Positions 17,651-28,653 of a DNA stretch of 64,000 bases are shown here, piece after piece. The stretch spans positions 52,003,751 through 52,067,750 of the forward strand of contig NC_134020.1 in NCBI RefSeq assembly GCF_040712315.1. The letters run 5' to 3'. A model generated the notes under the pieces. That model was not told where the DNA came from, did no database searches, and was given only the letters and a program-made list of their open reading frames with translations. This stretch comes from Castanea sativa. Taxonomy: Eukaryota > Streptophyta > Magnoliopsida > Fagales > Fagaceae. The first letter of the stretch is position 1, and every line of letters begins with the position of its first letter. Position numbers and translations under genes: made by a program.

Positions 17651-17665
17651 ATAGCCCCTCAAAAC
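17651..17665 (-). other. Polypurine tract region of E1
   Basis: On the minus strand, TTTTGAGGGGCTAT abuts the 3' LTR. The GAGGGG core and position fit a second-strand primer. The same sequence adjoins the LTR of E2. Confidence 0.6.
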
Positions 17666-18157
17666 TCTAATTTTCAACGTCCGAGGAGAAAAATAGGGTT
17701 TTGATCCGACAAGAACCTACTCCACACACTTTGTGAGTGATGGCACGGGTGGAAGTCGTTTCGCGTCCTAAAAGATGCCACTTGGCGGTTTTATTTTTCA
17801 ACAACGCGCGTATTTATTACTGTAAGTTACATTTTGCCTCCCACGTTCAACGGTGAGATGGGCATCCAACGGTCCTCGTTACTCCACGAAATTTTAGGCG
17901 GGACAAATATAATTTCGAGGCCGCCTTTTCGCACGTCGTGACGCTTCGGGAACCTGCGCCTTCATTTAATTCATCAGGGACTAATCCCATCAAAACATCA
18001 ACAATCATACTTTACCTGCAGAAAACCGTGGAAACCTGTACCTTCAACTTTGTAAGTTCTTGCTCTCTCTACTCTTAACCCTTTCTCCTCGGATACAGTC
18101 CTCGGCTGTCTTCGTAAATATTTTCCCTTTTAGAGTTTAGCCTTTCGTTCCTTTCTA

Positions 18158-20715
18158 ATGGGTAGGTTTAAGTGTTTAGTTGACACCGCCGCTGGGATGG
18201 AAGGCTTTAGGGCCAAATACCGTATTCCCAGTGATGTAGGGTTAAAATATTGCCCGGCAGAAGCCGTGGCCGGTTCTAGGAAAGAGGGAGAGGTTATCAT
18301 CCCAATGATAGCTTTTATAGAGGGTGGGATGACCCTTCCAATGAAACCTGTAACTAGGGAGTACCTTCGCAACCACCGGTTGTGTCCCGATCAGTGCCTC
18401 CCAAACGTTTTTAGAGTTTTGGGTAGCGTAGATGCTCTGAACGAGCAGATGGGTTTAAACCTCACATGGCACGATGTCGTGTTTCTATATGAGTCCCATA
18501 AACTTTCCAACATAGGTTACTACATCAAGTCCCGTTCTAGTGTCGTTAGGTTAATCTCCTGTCTGCCCAAATCCAACAAAGGCATGAAGGACGACCACCT
18601 GATCGTCTCTGGGAATTGGCACGACGGCTTCCACTGCCCAGTTGAGTGGGGGAATCCAGGTGCGATGCCGTAGGATTAATCTCCCCACAACACAACTTCT
18701 TATAACACACCCAGAAATGCATATTCATACTTAAATTTGTTAAATATCTGTGTGAATCTGACCAGGTTTGTTTGTTTCGATGTCTTTTTTGCAAATAAAC
18801 AACACGTGCGTCCTCGTCTGAGTCACTGTAACGTCGCAGATCTAAACCGAGCACTTCGCTTCGAGGTGTTCGTTAGCGAAGACTTACAACTCCGGGCTGC
18901 TCATCTCATTCTAGGGTACACTCCCATTTCCTCGAACTTCCAGGAGATAGAAAACGCCATAGTTGCGGGTGACCGAAGACGAAGGAGGATAAACGTAGCT
19001 CGGCCCCACTTTCTGGACGACCGCGACCTCCCGGACGCTCCTAACACCGTTTTGTACAACCGGCCTATAGCAGCCATTCCCCTAACTGTGCACTCACAAG
19101 CAACTGTCGTTCCAGAAGAGCAGGTGTCTTCTTCGCATACTCTTGACGACGAGATAGATCAATTCCATCTCGAAGATACCGAGAGACCTCGCGGGAATCA
19201 GTTTGTTGTACTCTCCGACGAGGAGGAAGAAGCCACCGAGGCCTCTGGAATTGCAGGGCTGGTGGTTGCCCTACCCGAGGACGAATCCGAAGAAAATATG
19301 GGAAGAATGGAGGGTCTCCTCACCAGTAGAGCTGCTAAGATTGCAGAGAAAAAGATGGGGACGTCTCAAGTTCCCCCATCTTTAGCACCTCCCCCTCCTC
19401 CAGCTGAGCCAAAACTTCCAGCCGAGGATCACAAGAAGAAGAGAAAGGGGGATACCGATGGGACGATCAATAAGGACCCCAAGAAGCCACGATAACAACT
19501 CCCTCCGGTCCAGCAGCAGAAGCTGGACAAAGGCAAGGGTAGGGCCCGCTCGGTTGAAATCGGGGAAATCAGGGACGAGGCTGAAGTGCGCCGAGCACCG
19601 ACCACCTGGTCCCCGGACCTAAGACTGGACGGCGCACCCATCTCCTGCCAGTCCAGTATAAGGGCGGTTCAACAAGGCCATGCCCACCACTTGGCCGAAG
19701 TGTTGGAACGCCCTCTCCTGCTGCCCAAGGATATGGAGACCTTGGAAAAGATGGGCCAACCACAACTATTCCTCTCACTAAAAAGAGACTTAGCGCTGGT
19801 AAGTTTTTTCCCTTTTTTAAGAAGATTCCACTTTTAACAATATTTATAAATGAGTTTTTTTTTTTTTTTTTTTTTAATAATTCCTAATTCCATCATACTT
19901 TGTTACAGGCTATTCAGGAGGTCTTTGTAGCCGAGAAGTTTATAGAAGACACTCGGAAATTAGCCAGAACTGAGCTCGAAATCAGGCTGGAGACTGAGAA
20001 GTCCTTGGGCACAGCCCTTGCTGAGAATGAAAAGCTGACCTCAGAAGTGGCTGATCTGAGGAGAGAGAAAAATGGGGTCGAGTCAAACTTAAAGACCATG
20101 AAGACCCAGATAGAAGGACAGCGTAAGCTCCTTCGTGAAAGAGATGAAGAGCTCTCCCAAGCTCAAAGGGAGTGCTCGGATCTGAAAAAGGAACTGGCGC
20201 TGATGAAGGAAGAAGCCAGCTCCTTCCAACTCTCTCTCTAAGCTACCAAGCAGGCAAGTTTCGATGAAGGGGTAGCAACTACCGAGGAGCAGCTGACAGA
20301 GGAGTTCGCGGCTTTGTGCCGGGAATACTGTAAAAAAGTATGGGGGGAAGCTTTAAACGTAGCAGGAGTTCCCCAATCTTCGGATCTGAGGAAGTCCGAG
20401 AACGTTTGGCTTCCCCTAGAAATACAGGAGATTGAAGAGGCTCCTGCTGCTACTCCTACCCCCGAGACAACTCTTCCTGCTCTACCTCCGGTGGTCCCAC
20501 AGCAAATTCCTGATCCTACAGAGCCTTCTGGTTCCAACAAAGAGAAGGAAGGAGGAGGGGATGCAGAGAAGGACTTGAGCCAGACAATTGAACCCAACGT
20601 CCTTCCAACGAAGACAGCAGATAAAGGAAAGCAAGTTTTGACTCCTTTTGAGCTGGAGTTGAGAAAGACCGAGGGCACCAGTACCTCTCAGCAAGACCCC
20701 CCTCCAAAGGCTTAA
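18158..20715 (+). pseudogene. Antisense extra gene of E1 (three exons, broken)
   Basis: It runs opposite to gag-pol. Exon 1 is 18158-18659, giving a domain like the plant 'putative gypsy type transposon' family (Transposase_28): EGEVIIPMIAFIEGGMTLP, REYLRNHRLCPDQ, NVFRVLGSVDALNE. Exon 2 (from about 18795 to 19798) starts KQHVRPRLSH and is then acidic and Pro/Lys-rich. Exon 3 (19909-20715) opens with a long coiled coil (LETEKSLGTALAENEKLTSE...). Introns are inferred by comparison with E2: donor CCAG|GTGCG, then CTG|GTAAG...ACAG. In E1 the first acceptor is AA instead of AG (18793-18794), a TAA interrupts exon 2 near 19493, and a TAA interrupts exon 3 at about 20239. Function unknown; a role in DNA binding or regulation of the element is speculation. 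Confidence 0.8.
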
Positions 20716-21059
20716 GACTTATCTTTAGGACTTCTCTTTTTCCATATTTGAATTATATATGTAATGTATATTTGACTGATTAATGAAGAACAATTTCATT
20801 TGCTTTCCACTCGGGTTGTATCTGTTTTTACTTTATTCTTTTTGTACTTATTACAAAAGTCTCCCATTAAGTCATAACAAAAGTTTCTCAGAGTACACAA
20901 ATCTAACTCCAAGGATTGCACAATCATAACTTCCACATAATCATGCGCATATTATTAAAGATTTAATAAAAGGTGACATGGTTAATATATTTGAACAATG
21001 CCTCGATTAAAAAGAAGAGAGGACCTCATATAACGATTAAACCCTTGTAATGCATAGCA

Positions 21060-22474
21060 CTGTTTCTAGTAAGATGTAAGATCCGAGGACCATTCCTTGC
21101 ACAAACTTACTTAACACTTAAAGATATAGAACTTAAGATCCGAGTTAATAAACAGTAACGCATTAACATCCAGACATAATAAGGAGATAACTTTGATCAA
21201 AGTTATGGTCCGAAGATAAGACTTAACCAATTCTCCGTTTGATTCTTAAAAATTATAACTTCAAATGTACAATTTCTCAAAGCATGAGGTCCGAGAACCC
21301 GGCATAGCTAAGGTTCTATTTAACAAATGACAAGACATCAATTTTCACAAGGTTTTTGGTCCGAGGACAGCACTTAACCAAGTTTCTGTTTGATTCTTAA
21401 AAATGATAACTTCGAATGTTAATTTTCCCAAAGCAGGAGGTCCGAAGACCCGACATAGCTAAGGTTCTGTTTAACAAATGACAAGACATCAATTTCCACA
21501 AGATTTTCGGTCCGAGGACAGCACTTAACCAAGTTTCTGTTTGATTCTTAAAAATGATAACTTCAAATGTTAATTTTCCCAAAGCAGGAGGTCCGAAGAC
21601 CCGACATAGCTAAGGTTCTGTTTAACAAATGACAAGACATCAATTTCCACAAGGTTTTCGGTCCGAGGACAGCACTTAACCAAGTTTCTGTTTGATTCTT
21701 AAAAATGATAACTTCAAATGTTAATTTTCCCAAAGCAGGAGGTCCGAAGACCCGACATAGCTAAGGTTCTGTTTAACAAATGACAAGACATCAATTTCCA
21801 CAAGGTTTTTGGTCCAAGGACAGCACTTAACCAAGTTTCTGTTTGATTCTTAAAAATGATAACTTCAAATGTTAATTTTCCCAAAGCAGGAGGTCCGAAG
21901 ACCCGACGTAGCTAAGATTCTGTTTAACAAATGACAAGACATCAATTTCCACAAGGTTTTTGGTCCGAGGACAGCACTTAACCAAGTTTCTGTTTGATTC
22001 TTAAAAATGATAACTTCAAATGTTAATTTTCCCAAAGCAGGAGGTCCGAAGACCCGACGTAGCTAAGGTTCTGTTTAACAAATGACAAGACATCAATTTT
22101 CACAAGGTTTTTGGTCCGAGGACAGCACTTAACCAAGTTTCTGTTTGATTCTTAAAAATGATAACTTCAAATGTTAATTTTCCCAAAGCAGGAGGTCCGA
22201 AGACCCGACATAGCTAAGGTTCTGTTTAACAAATGACAAGACATCAATTTCCACAAGGTTTTTGGTCCGAGGACAGCACTTAACCAAGTTTCTGTTTGAT
22301 TCTTAAAAATGATAACTTCAAATGTTAATTTTTCCAAAGCAGGAGGTCCGAAGACCCGACGTAGCTAAGGTTCTGTTTAACAAATGACAAGACATCAATT
22401 TCCACAAGGTTTTTGGTCTGAGGACAGCACTTAACCAAGTTTCTGTTTGATTCTTAAAAATGATAACTTCATGC
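21060..22474. repeat. Tandem array in E1, 151-bp unit
   Basis: The word GGTCCGAGGA (or a one-base variant) recurs at 21358, 21509, 21660, 21811, 21962, 22113, 22264 and 22415, exactly 151 bp apart each time. More diverged units lie to the left (21208 and before). Units are nearly identical. The array lies between the 3' ends of the antisense gene and the integrase. Confidence 0.95.
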
Positions 22475-22524
22475 GTCAGAGGTAGTCATAACTTTGAAAT
22501 GTTCACCGATAAAAGCACATTTTA

Positions 22525-25500
22525 TTAATAATAATATCTTCTAAGATTATTTACATTCCATGGGCGTGGTACAATTCTTTCATCTAGGTCAGCTAGCTGA
22601 TATGACCCTATGCCTGCTACTGATACAATGCGGTAGGGGCCTTCCCAGTTGGGTCCTAACTTACCCCAAGCTGGGTTCTTAGAGGTACCCACAACCTTTC
22701 TTAGTACGAGATCACCAGGTGCAAGTGGCCTTAGCCTCACGTGGGCGTTGTAACCCCGTTTTAGCTTCTGTTGATAATAAGCCATCTGGACCATCGCTGC
22801 CTCGCGCCGTTCCTCAAGCAAATCTAGGCCTTTTTCCAGGAGTCCATTGTTATTCTCAGGGCTAAAGGAGCTGGTCTTTAGAGTGGGAAAACCAGATTCC
22901 AGAGGTATCACCGCCTCGGCTCCATAAGTCATAGAGAATGGAGTTTCTCCAGTGGACCTGCGCGGTGTGGTCCGATATGTCCACAGAACATGAGGGAGTT
23001 CTTCTACCCATCTGCCTTTCGCATCATCCAACCTTTTCTTTAGCCCACTGACAATGACTTTGTTAACGGCCTCGGCCTGCCCGTTTCCTCGAGGATAAGC
23101 TGGGGTGGAATACCTATTTATAGTACCCATGTCACCACAATACTTTCTAAAAGCCTTACTGTCGAACTGAACACCATTGTCCGAGATGAGTGTGTGTGGT
23201 ATACCGAATCTGGTAACGATGTTTTTCCAGACAAACTTCTTGGAGTCAATATCCCTTATATTTGCTAAGGGCTCGGCCTCAACCCATTTAGTGAAATAGT
23301 CTGTTCCCACAAGAAGCCATCTTTTATTGCCAGCAGCTCTCGGAAATGGCCCTACAATGTCCAAGTCCCATTGTGCGAAAGGCCAAGGGCTGGAGAGAGG
23401 GTTAAGAACCCCTCCAGGTTGGTGAATATTAGGAGCAAACCTCTGACACTGATCACATTTCCTGGCATAGTTTTGGGCCTCTCTTTGCATATTGGGCCAC
23501 CAATAACCCTGAGTCAGAGCTCTGTGGGCCAAGGATCTTCCCCCAGTGTGGCTGCCACAAATCCCTTCATGCAATTCTTTTAGAAGCCCCTCCGTTAAAT
23601 TAGGGTGTACACACAACAAGTACGGTCCTGAAAAGGATCGTTTGTACAGTTTTTGATCCTCGGACAGCCAGAAACGTGGCGCCTTTCGGCGTATCTTATC
23701 TGCTTCGGATTTGTCCTCAGGAAGGACATCATCCCTAAGAAAAGATACGACCAGGTCGATCCAACTAGGTCCAGGCCTTATTAGATGGATACGAGGCGCG
23801 CTGGTAATGACAAGAGAGGGCTCTAGCAAATCCTCAACGAGGATAACCCTAGGTAAACCTTGAGCCGAGGACGTTGCCAACGTGGCTAAGGAGTCTGCAT
23901 GGGTGTTTCCGCTCCGAGAGATATGAGTTAAGGCGAAGGAGCCAAATTGAGTTTGCTGACGCTTAACCTGGGCCAAATATTCCTGCATCCTTGGATCTCT
24001 AGCCTCCATGGTCCCCGTGACCTGGCCGACCACCAGTTGAGAATCCGAGAAGATGTGGATTTCTCTTCCACCCATCCTATGCACCATTTTCATGCCTACC
24101 AAGACCGCTTCGTATTCGGCCTCATTGTTAGTAGCCGAGAACGCCAATCTCAAAGATTTTTCGAAGACAATTCCCTCTGGGGACATAAGAACAAGTCCAA
24201 CACCAGATCCTCTCTGATTAGCCGCCCCATCCACATACACTTTCCAAATCGGAGGCATGACAGCTGTAATCACACCAACTGATTTTTCATTCATGTGTGC
24301 TTCTTTTAGAGTTTCTTCCAGTAATGGCTCGGCAAATTCCGCCACCAAGTCAGCGAGGACCTGGCCCTTCACCGAGGTGCGAGGCTTATACTTTACATCA
24401 AAAGCCCCCAGGATGGTCCCCCACTTTGCTATCCTTCCTGAGTAGTCGGCGCTACGCAGAACTGCCTTGAGGGGCAATTTGGGTCAGAACAACCACTGTG
24501 TGGGACTGAAAATAATGGGGAAGCTTTCGCGTGGCATGAACCACGGCCAGGAGCGCTTTCTCTAAGGGTTGATAACGCACCTCGGCATCACCCAAAGACT
24601 TGCTAACATAATATACCGGTCTTTGCACCCCGCTATCATCTCTTATCAGGACCAGGCTGACCGCGTGGACGGCCACTGCCAGATAAGCAAACAAAATCTC
24701 ATGTGCCTCTGGACGAGAAAGAATGGGTGGCCGAGATAGATATTGCTTAAGCTGTTGAAAGGCTAACTCGCAATCCTCGGTCCATTGAAACCCTTTCCAC
24801 TTATTCAGCAGTTGGAAGAAAGGACGACACCGGTCAGCTGACCGAGATATGAACCTGTTCAAAGCGGCAATCATTCCCGTCAACTTTTGAATTTCTTTTG
24901 GGTTCCGAGGAGGCTGCAAGTCCTGAATAGCCTTGACCTGCACCGGGTTTAACTCTATGCCTTTATGAGTAATCATGTATCCCAAGAACTTCCCAGACCC
25001 CACGCCGAAAGAACATTTTGAGGCGTTGAGGCGCAACTTGTACCTTCTCAATATCTGAAAAGTGTCGGCCAAATCTTTCACATGTGAGGGGATTGTTTTG
25101 CTTTTCACCACCATATCGTCAACGTATACTTCAATGGTTTTCCCCATTTGCTGTTCGAACATTCTGGTCATCATCCTTTGATAAGTAGCCCCAGCATTCT
25201 TCAGACCGAACGGCATGACCTTATAATGGTAATTCCCCGTCGGTGTAATGAATGCAGTCTTCTCCTGATCCTCTAGTGCCAAGGGAATCTGGTGATAACC
25301 CTGGAAGGCGTTTAAGAAACTCATCCGAGGATGTCCGACAGTGGCATCCACCAGTTGATCAATACGTGGCATTGGGAACGAATCTTTGGGACAGGCCTTG
25401 TTCAGATCAGTAAAGTCCACACATACCCTCCACGTTCCATTTTTCTTTTTAACGACGACTGTATGGGCTAACCACTCAGGGTAGAAAACTTCTTTGATAG

Positions 25501-25840
25501 CCCCAGCCCTTTTGAGTTTAAGCACCTCTTCCTTCACAGCCTCGGAATGTTCCCTAGAAGATCGCCGAGGTGGCTGCCTTCTCGGAATGATAGCCGGGTT
25601 GACATTTAGGTGATGACAAATGAAGCCCAGATCCAGGCCTGGAGCTTCATAAGGATCCCACACAAAAACATCAACATTATCCTTCAAGAACTCTAACAAC
25701 TCCATTTTCTCTTGGTGTGGTAAAAGTACACCGACTTGGAAGAATCTCTCCGGGTCATCGGCCACTGGAAACTTCTCTAATCCCTCGCACTGTGTCTCAT
25801 CTCCTGTCACCACTCCAGATGAATCGGGAGCCGTTAACTG
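22525..25840 (-). pseudogene. pol of E1: RT, two RNase H domains, integrase (frameshifted)
   Basis: It follows gag-protease in the same frame directly after UAG. RT shows [31 protein letters not shown] and YVDDM. RNase H 1 ends around HATRKLPHYF; a second RNase H has YVDGAAN, NNEAEYEA, FSDSQL and HADSLA. Integrase has an HHCC finger (H-x-H ... CDQCQRF) and the D, D, E core (LDIVGPF, ISDNGVQF, NGQAEAVN), ending LRRYYY with an AATAAA overlapping the stop. Lesions: a one-base insertion near 24476-24483 shifts the frame between the two RNase H domains, and the first RT catalytic Asp is Asn (FLNAF; E2 has FLDAF). Confidence 0.93.
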
Positions 25841-25843
25841 CTA
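25835..25843 (-). promoter_or_regulatory. UAG-CAG-UUA readthrough site between gag-pro and pol (E1)
   Basis: On the minus strand the gag-protease frame ends TAG and continues CAG TTA in the same frame into pol. UAG-CAR-YYA is the known tobacco-mosaic-type leaky stop context. The same nine bases occur in E2. Function in recoding is inferred. Confidence 0.8.
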
Positions 25844-27853
25844 TAAATCCTTGTTGATCAAAGCCGAAGACTCGGCTTCTGTCTGATGCAGTACTGCAGC
25901 CAATATGCACTGCCTGGCTACTGATTGGCTGCCGAGGATTTCCTCAACACATTCCCCCGAGGGGAATTTAACTTTAACATGTAAGGTAGAGGAGACGGCT
26001 CCAAGCGCATGCAGCCAAGGCCTGGCAAGGATGGCCGTGTATGGAGAGTACGCGTCAACCACGATGAAGTCCACCTCCACCGTTTCTGAGCCGGACTGAA
26101 CGGGCAAACGGATCTGTCCCTTCGGCACAACGGCTCTCCCTTCAAAGCTTATAAGTGGCGAGTCATAAGGAGTAAGGTCTTCCAACTTCAACCTTAACCC
26201 CTTAAATAGATCAGGGTACATGATATCTGCACCGCTGCCCTGATCTATCATCACCCTTCTCACGTCATAGTTCCCAATTCTGAGGGTAACCACAAGAGCA
26301 TCGTCATGGGGCTGGATGGTCCCTACCTTATCTTCCTCGGAGAAGCCTAGGACGGACAAGGTGCCCTTCATCCTCTTCGGCCTACTACCCACATCCTCGA
26401 CCTGAGGATGGGAAACTGCCATCACCCTAGTGGGACCTGAGCCGGTCCTGCCAAGGGCAGCGAAGATAACATTAATTGTTCCCAAGGCTGGCCGAGATGT
26501 ATTGTTCCTCTGGTTGTTTGAACCAACTTGACTGACCTGCCCAGTGGGCTGACACAAGTGCTGCTTCAACTTTCCCTCACTGACGAGCTGCTCTAGATGG
26601 TTCCACAGGGTCCGACAGTTCTCGGTAGTGTGGCCTACATCCTGATGGTACTGACAAAAGAGATTTTGGTTTCTTTTCGCAGGGTACCCTGCCATCTTGC
26701 CTGGCCATCTGAAGAAAGGCTCTTTACGAACTTTTTCTAATAACTGATGCACCGGTTCTCGGAACACAGTATTTACAGCCTGAGGTGCTACCGAGCCAGA
26801 TTGCCCGAAGTAATCCCTCCTCGGCTTGTTGTTGTGGTATCTATCCGACCTGAAATCCCTTCTCTCCTGCGGGATAACCTTTTCCTTTCCCTTCCCTTGC
26901 TGCTGGTCTTCTTCTACCCTCTTGTACTCATCAATACGATCCATAAGGCGGCGTACACTGCGGACGGGCTTTTTCGTCAAAGACTTTCTTAGGTCGTGGT
27001 CAGTAGGGAGACCTACCTTAAAGGTATTAAGCGCCACCTCATCAAAGTCACCATCTATCTCGTTAAACATCTCCCAGTATCGGTCGGAGTATGCTTTTAG
27101 TGTCTCCCATTCCTTCATGGCCATGGATAGCAGCGAATCCAATGGCCAAGGGACTCTGCTACACGTAATGAACCGCGAAGCGAATGCCCTAGTCAGCTCC
27201 CCAAACGAGCCTACGGACCCAGATTTGAGACCGTTAAACCATCTCATAGCCACAGGTCCCAAGCTGGAGGGGAAAACTTTACACATCAGAGTCTCATTGT
27301 GAGAGTGCACCGCCATCCTCTGGTTGAAGTGACTCACGTGCTCCACCGGATCAGTCCGGCCATTATAAATGGTGAAGGTGGGCTGGGTGAACCTCCTGGG
27401 AAGCCTCCCCCTCTCAATCCTCCGCGAAAACGGAGATTTAGAGAGTTGGTGCAACGCCCTACTCATAGTATCGTTGCCTAAGCCCCTAGAACGAAGCTTC
27501 TTACGTCTACGGGTTGGCTGGTCGCCCTCCTCACCGGAGGACGTTACACTGGTGGGGGAGCGCGACCTTGAGCCGTAGCCAACTCCCCTATCCTTTTCCG
27601 AAGAAGAACTAGACGAGGACGGTGAAAACTTGCGTTTAGCACGACGTAACTTCCTCTTCAAACGATTGATTTCCCTCTGCATGGATTTAGATCCCTCCTC
27701 GTGGGTGGTGCTACCCCCGCCATGAGTATGGCTAGCGCCAGGGTATTCTGTATGGACACTCCCTTCACGATCCCTTCGACGTTCAAGGCGTTCGAAATGG
27801 TCTTCCGGTTGTGATCCCTGTGACTCTGCATGGTGAGAGCCTAAGCCCGCCAT
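25841..27853 (-). CDS. gag-protease polyprotein of E1 (670 aa)
   Basis: Open from Met (MAGLGSHHAE) to UAG. A basic, Ser/Arg-rich N-terminus (about 1-150) is followed by a retrotransposon gag domain (about 155-330; FTIYNG, AMRWFNGLK, YSDRYWEMFNE). A variant zinc knuckle follows, with C400, H403, H408 and C413 (C-x2-H-x4-H-x4-C). A retropepsin-like protease has its catalytic Asp in DQGSGADI (Asp537). Gag forms the particle and binds RNA; the protease processes the polyprotein. The frame is intact. The ORF lies 47 bp downstream of the 5' LTR in coding orientation. Pol is reached only by readthrough. Confidence 0.93.
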   Translation of the reverse strand: MAGLGSHHAESQGSQPEDHFERLERRRDREGSVHTEYPGASHTHGGGSTTHEEGSKSMQREINRLKRKLRRAKRKFSPSSSSSSSEKDRGVGYGSRSRSPTSVTSSGEEGDQPTRRRKKLRSRGLGNDTMSRALHQLSKSPFSRRIERGRLPRRFTQPTFTIYNGRTDPVEHVSHFNQRMAVHSHNETLMCKVFPSSLGPVAMRWFNGLKSGSVGSFGELTRAFASRFITCSRVPWPLDSLLSMAMKEWETLKAYSDRYWEMFNEIDGDFDEVALNTFKVGLPTDHDLRKSLTKKPVRSVRRLMDRIDEYKRVEEDQQQGKGKEKVIPQERRDFRSDRYHNNKPRRDYFGQSGSVAPQAVNTVFREPVHQLLEKVRKEPFFRWPGKMAGYPAKRNQNLFCQYHQDVGHTTENCRTLWNHLEQLVSEGKLKQHLCQPTGQVSQVGSNNQRNNTSRPALGTINVIFAALGRTGSGPTRVMAVSHPQVEDVGSRPKRMKGTLSVLGFSEEDKVGTIQPHDDALVVTLRIGNYDVRRVMIDQGSGADIMYPDLFKGLRLKLEDLTPYDSPLISFEGRAVVPKGQIRLPVQSGSETVEVDFIVVDAYSPYTAILARPWLHALGAVSSTLHVKVKFPSGECVEEILGSQSVARQCILAAVLHQTEAESSALINKDL

Positions 27854-27882
27854 AATATTCCTACCTCTTCTAGACTAGATTT

Positions 27883-27898
27883 CCCACAGACGGCGCCA
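27883..27898 (-). other. Primer-binding site of E1
   Basis: On the minus strand TGGCGCCGT begins two bases after the 5' LTR. These bases fit the 3' end of tRNA-Asp, the primer type common in Tat and Athila elements; the following bases match less well. Confidence 0.65.
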
Positions 27899-27900
27899 AT

Positions 27901-28648
27901 TGTAAGTGCACAATTGCACCTGGCCCCAAGAACAGTTATAAGCCCAGGCCCAATGAGCTTTAAACAATATGAATTTGTAGAGTGTGGGCTTGAAACCCAA
28001 GTTAGAAGTGTTTGAGGATTAAATGGCAAGCCAAAGATTATAAACACTTAAAAAAAACAAAGAATACTATAAGTCAATCTGCTCGGACATAAGCCGAGAA
28101 CTGTTCTTATATTATTTCTCTCTCTTTTTCTCTTTCCTTTAGGTTACAAAGAGGGGATCTTATTTACTGTCTTAGATTGCTCTTTAAATACTACTCTTTT
28201 GAATAATTTGTACACGTGTTGCCTCACCTCCCCCTTAGCCTAGATATTTCTTTTCTCAGTACCTTTGAATAGTAACCAGAAATTTCTCTTCCACTGTTCA
28301 GGTGTCACTTCCCCATAAATGCGGCCAGGGTGGTAGGTGCAGGGTCTTTAATGTGGAGGTGGCAGCCTTTATCTTTGACATTTCTTCAACACCGGTGCTT
28401 CTAGGGCATTCTAGGGTTTACCCCTTTTAACCATTGGCCTTAACCGTGTCATCCCCTAATCTTTACTACGAAATCTCAAGTTCTTTGGTGTCCATCTGAG
28501 GGTAAGTTCACCCTCGGCTGGATCCTCGGATCCTCGGCGTATGGGCCGACCCATAGTACTAACAAATTCTAAACCCAGGAGCAGGTCGGCCTTCCTTAAC
28601 GCGGCCCAAAAGGCCTACATTCTCATCAGGATCTTTTTGCCCTCCACA
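27901..28648 (-). repeat. 5' LTR of E1 (748 bp)
   Basis: Nearly identical to 16883-17650. TG...CA ends; TATTTAAA on the minus strand at 28193-28200. Followed by the right target duplication GTGAA (28649-28653). Confidence 0.95.
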
Positions 28649-28653
28649 GTGAA

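Larger units (their letters stand above)
16883..28648 (-). mobile_element. Full-length Tat-type Ty3/gypsy LTR retrotransposon (E1), 11.8 kb
   Basis: Coding orientation is minus. Order from right to left: 5' LTR, primer-binding site, gag-protease, readthrough stop, reverse transcriptase, RNase H, second (archaeal-type) RNase H, integrase, tandem array, antisense gene, polypurine tract, 3' LTR. A 5-bp target duplication (GTGAA) flanks it. The second RNase H and an extra antisense gene are marks of the Tat lineage. The two LTRs differ by about 11 substitutions (counted by eye) and one 20-bp tandem duplication, so insertion is recent. A pol frameshift and a replaced catalytic residue make this copy non-autonomous. 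Confidence 0.95.

Noticed and set aside
18737..18794. Start of a separate protein at 18737 in E1
   Set aside because: It reads through intron sequence; comparison with E2 shows the exon begins at the CAG equivalent near 18795.
21060..22474. CRISPR-like regular direct repeats
   Set aside because: Units are 151 bp and contiguous, with no unique spacers, inside a plant retrotransposon.
24452..27853. Several open frames of 60-160 codons on the plus strand opposite gag and pol (e.g. 26826-27302)
   Set aside because: They mirror conserved minus-strand coding sequence and show no domain of their own; unlike the 18.1-20.7 kb antisense gene they have no independent support.
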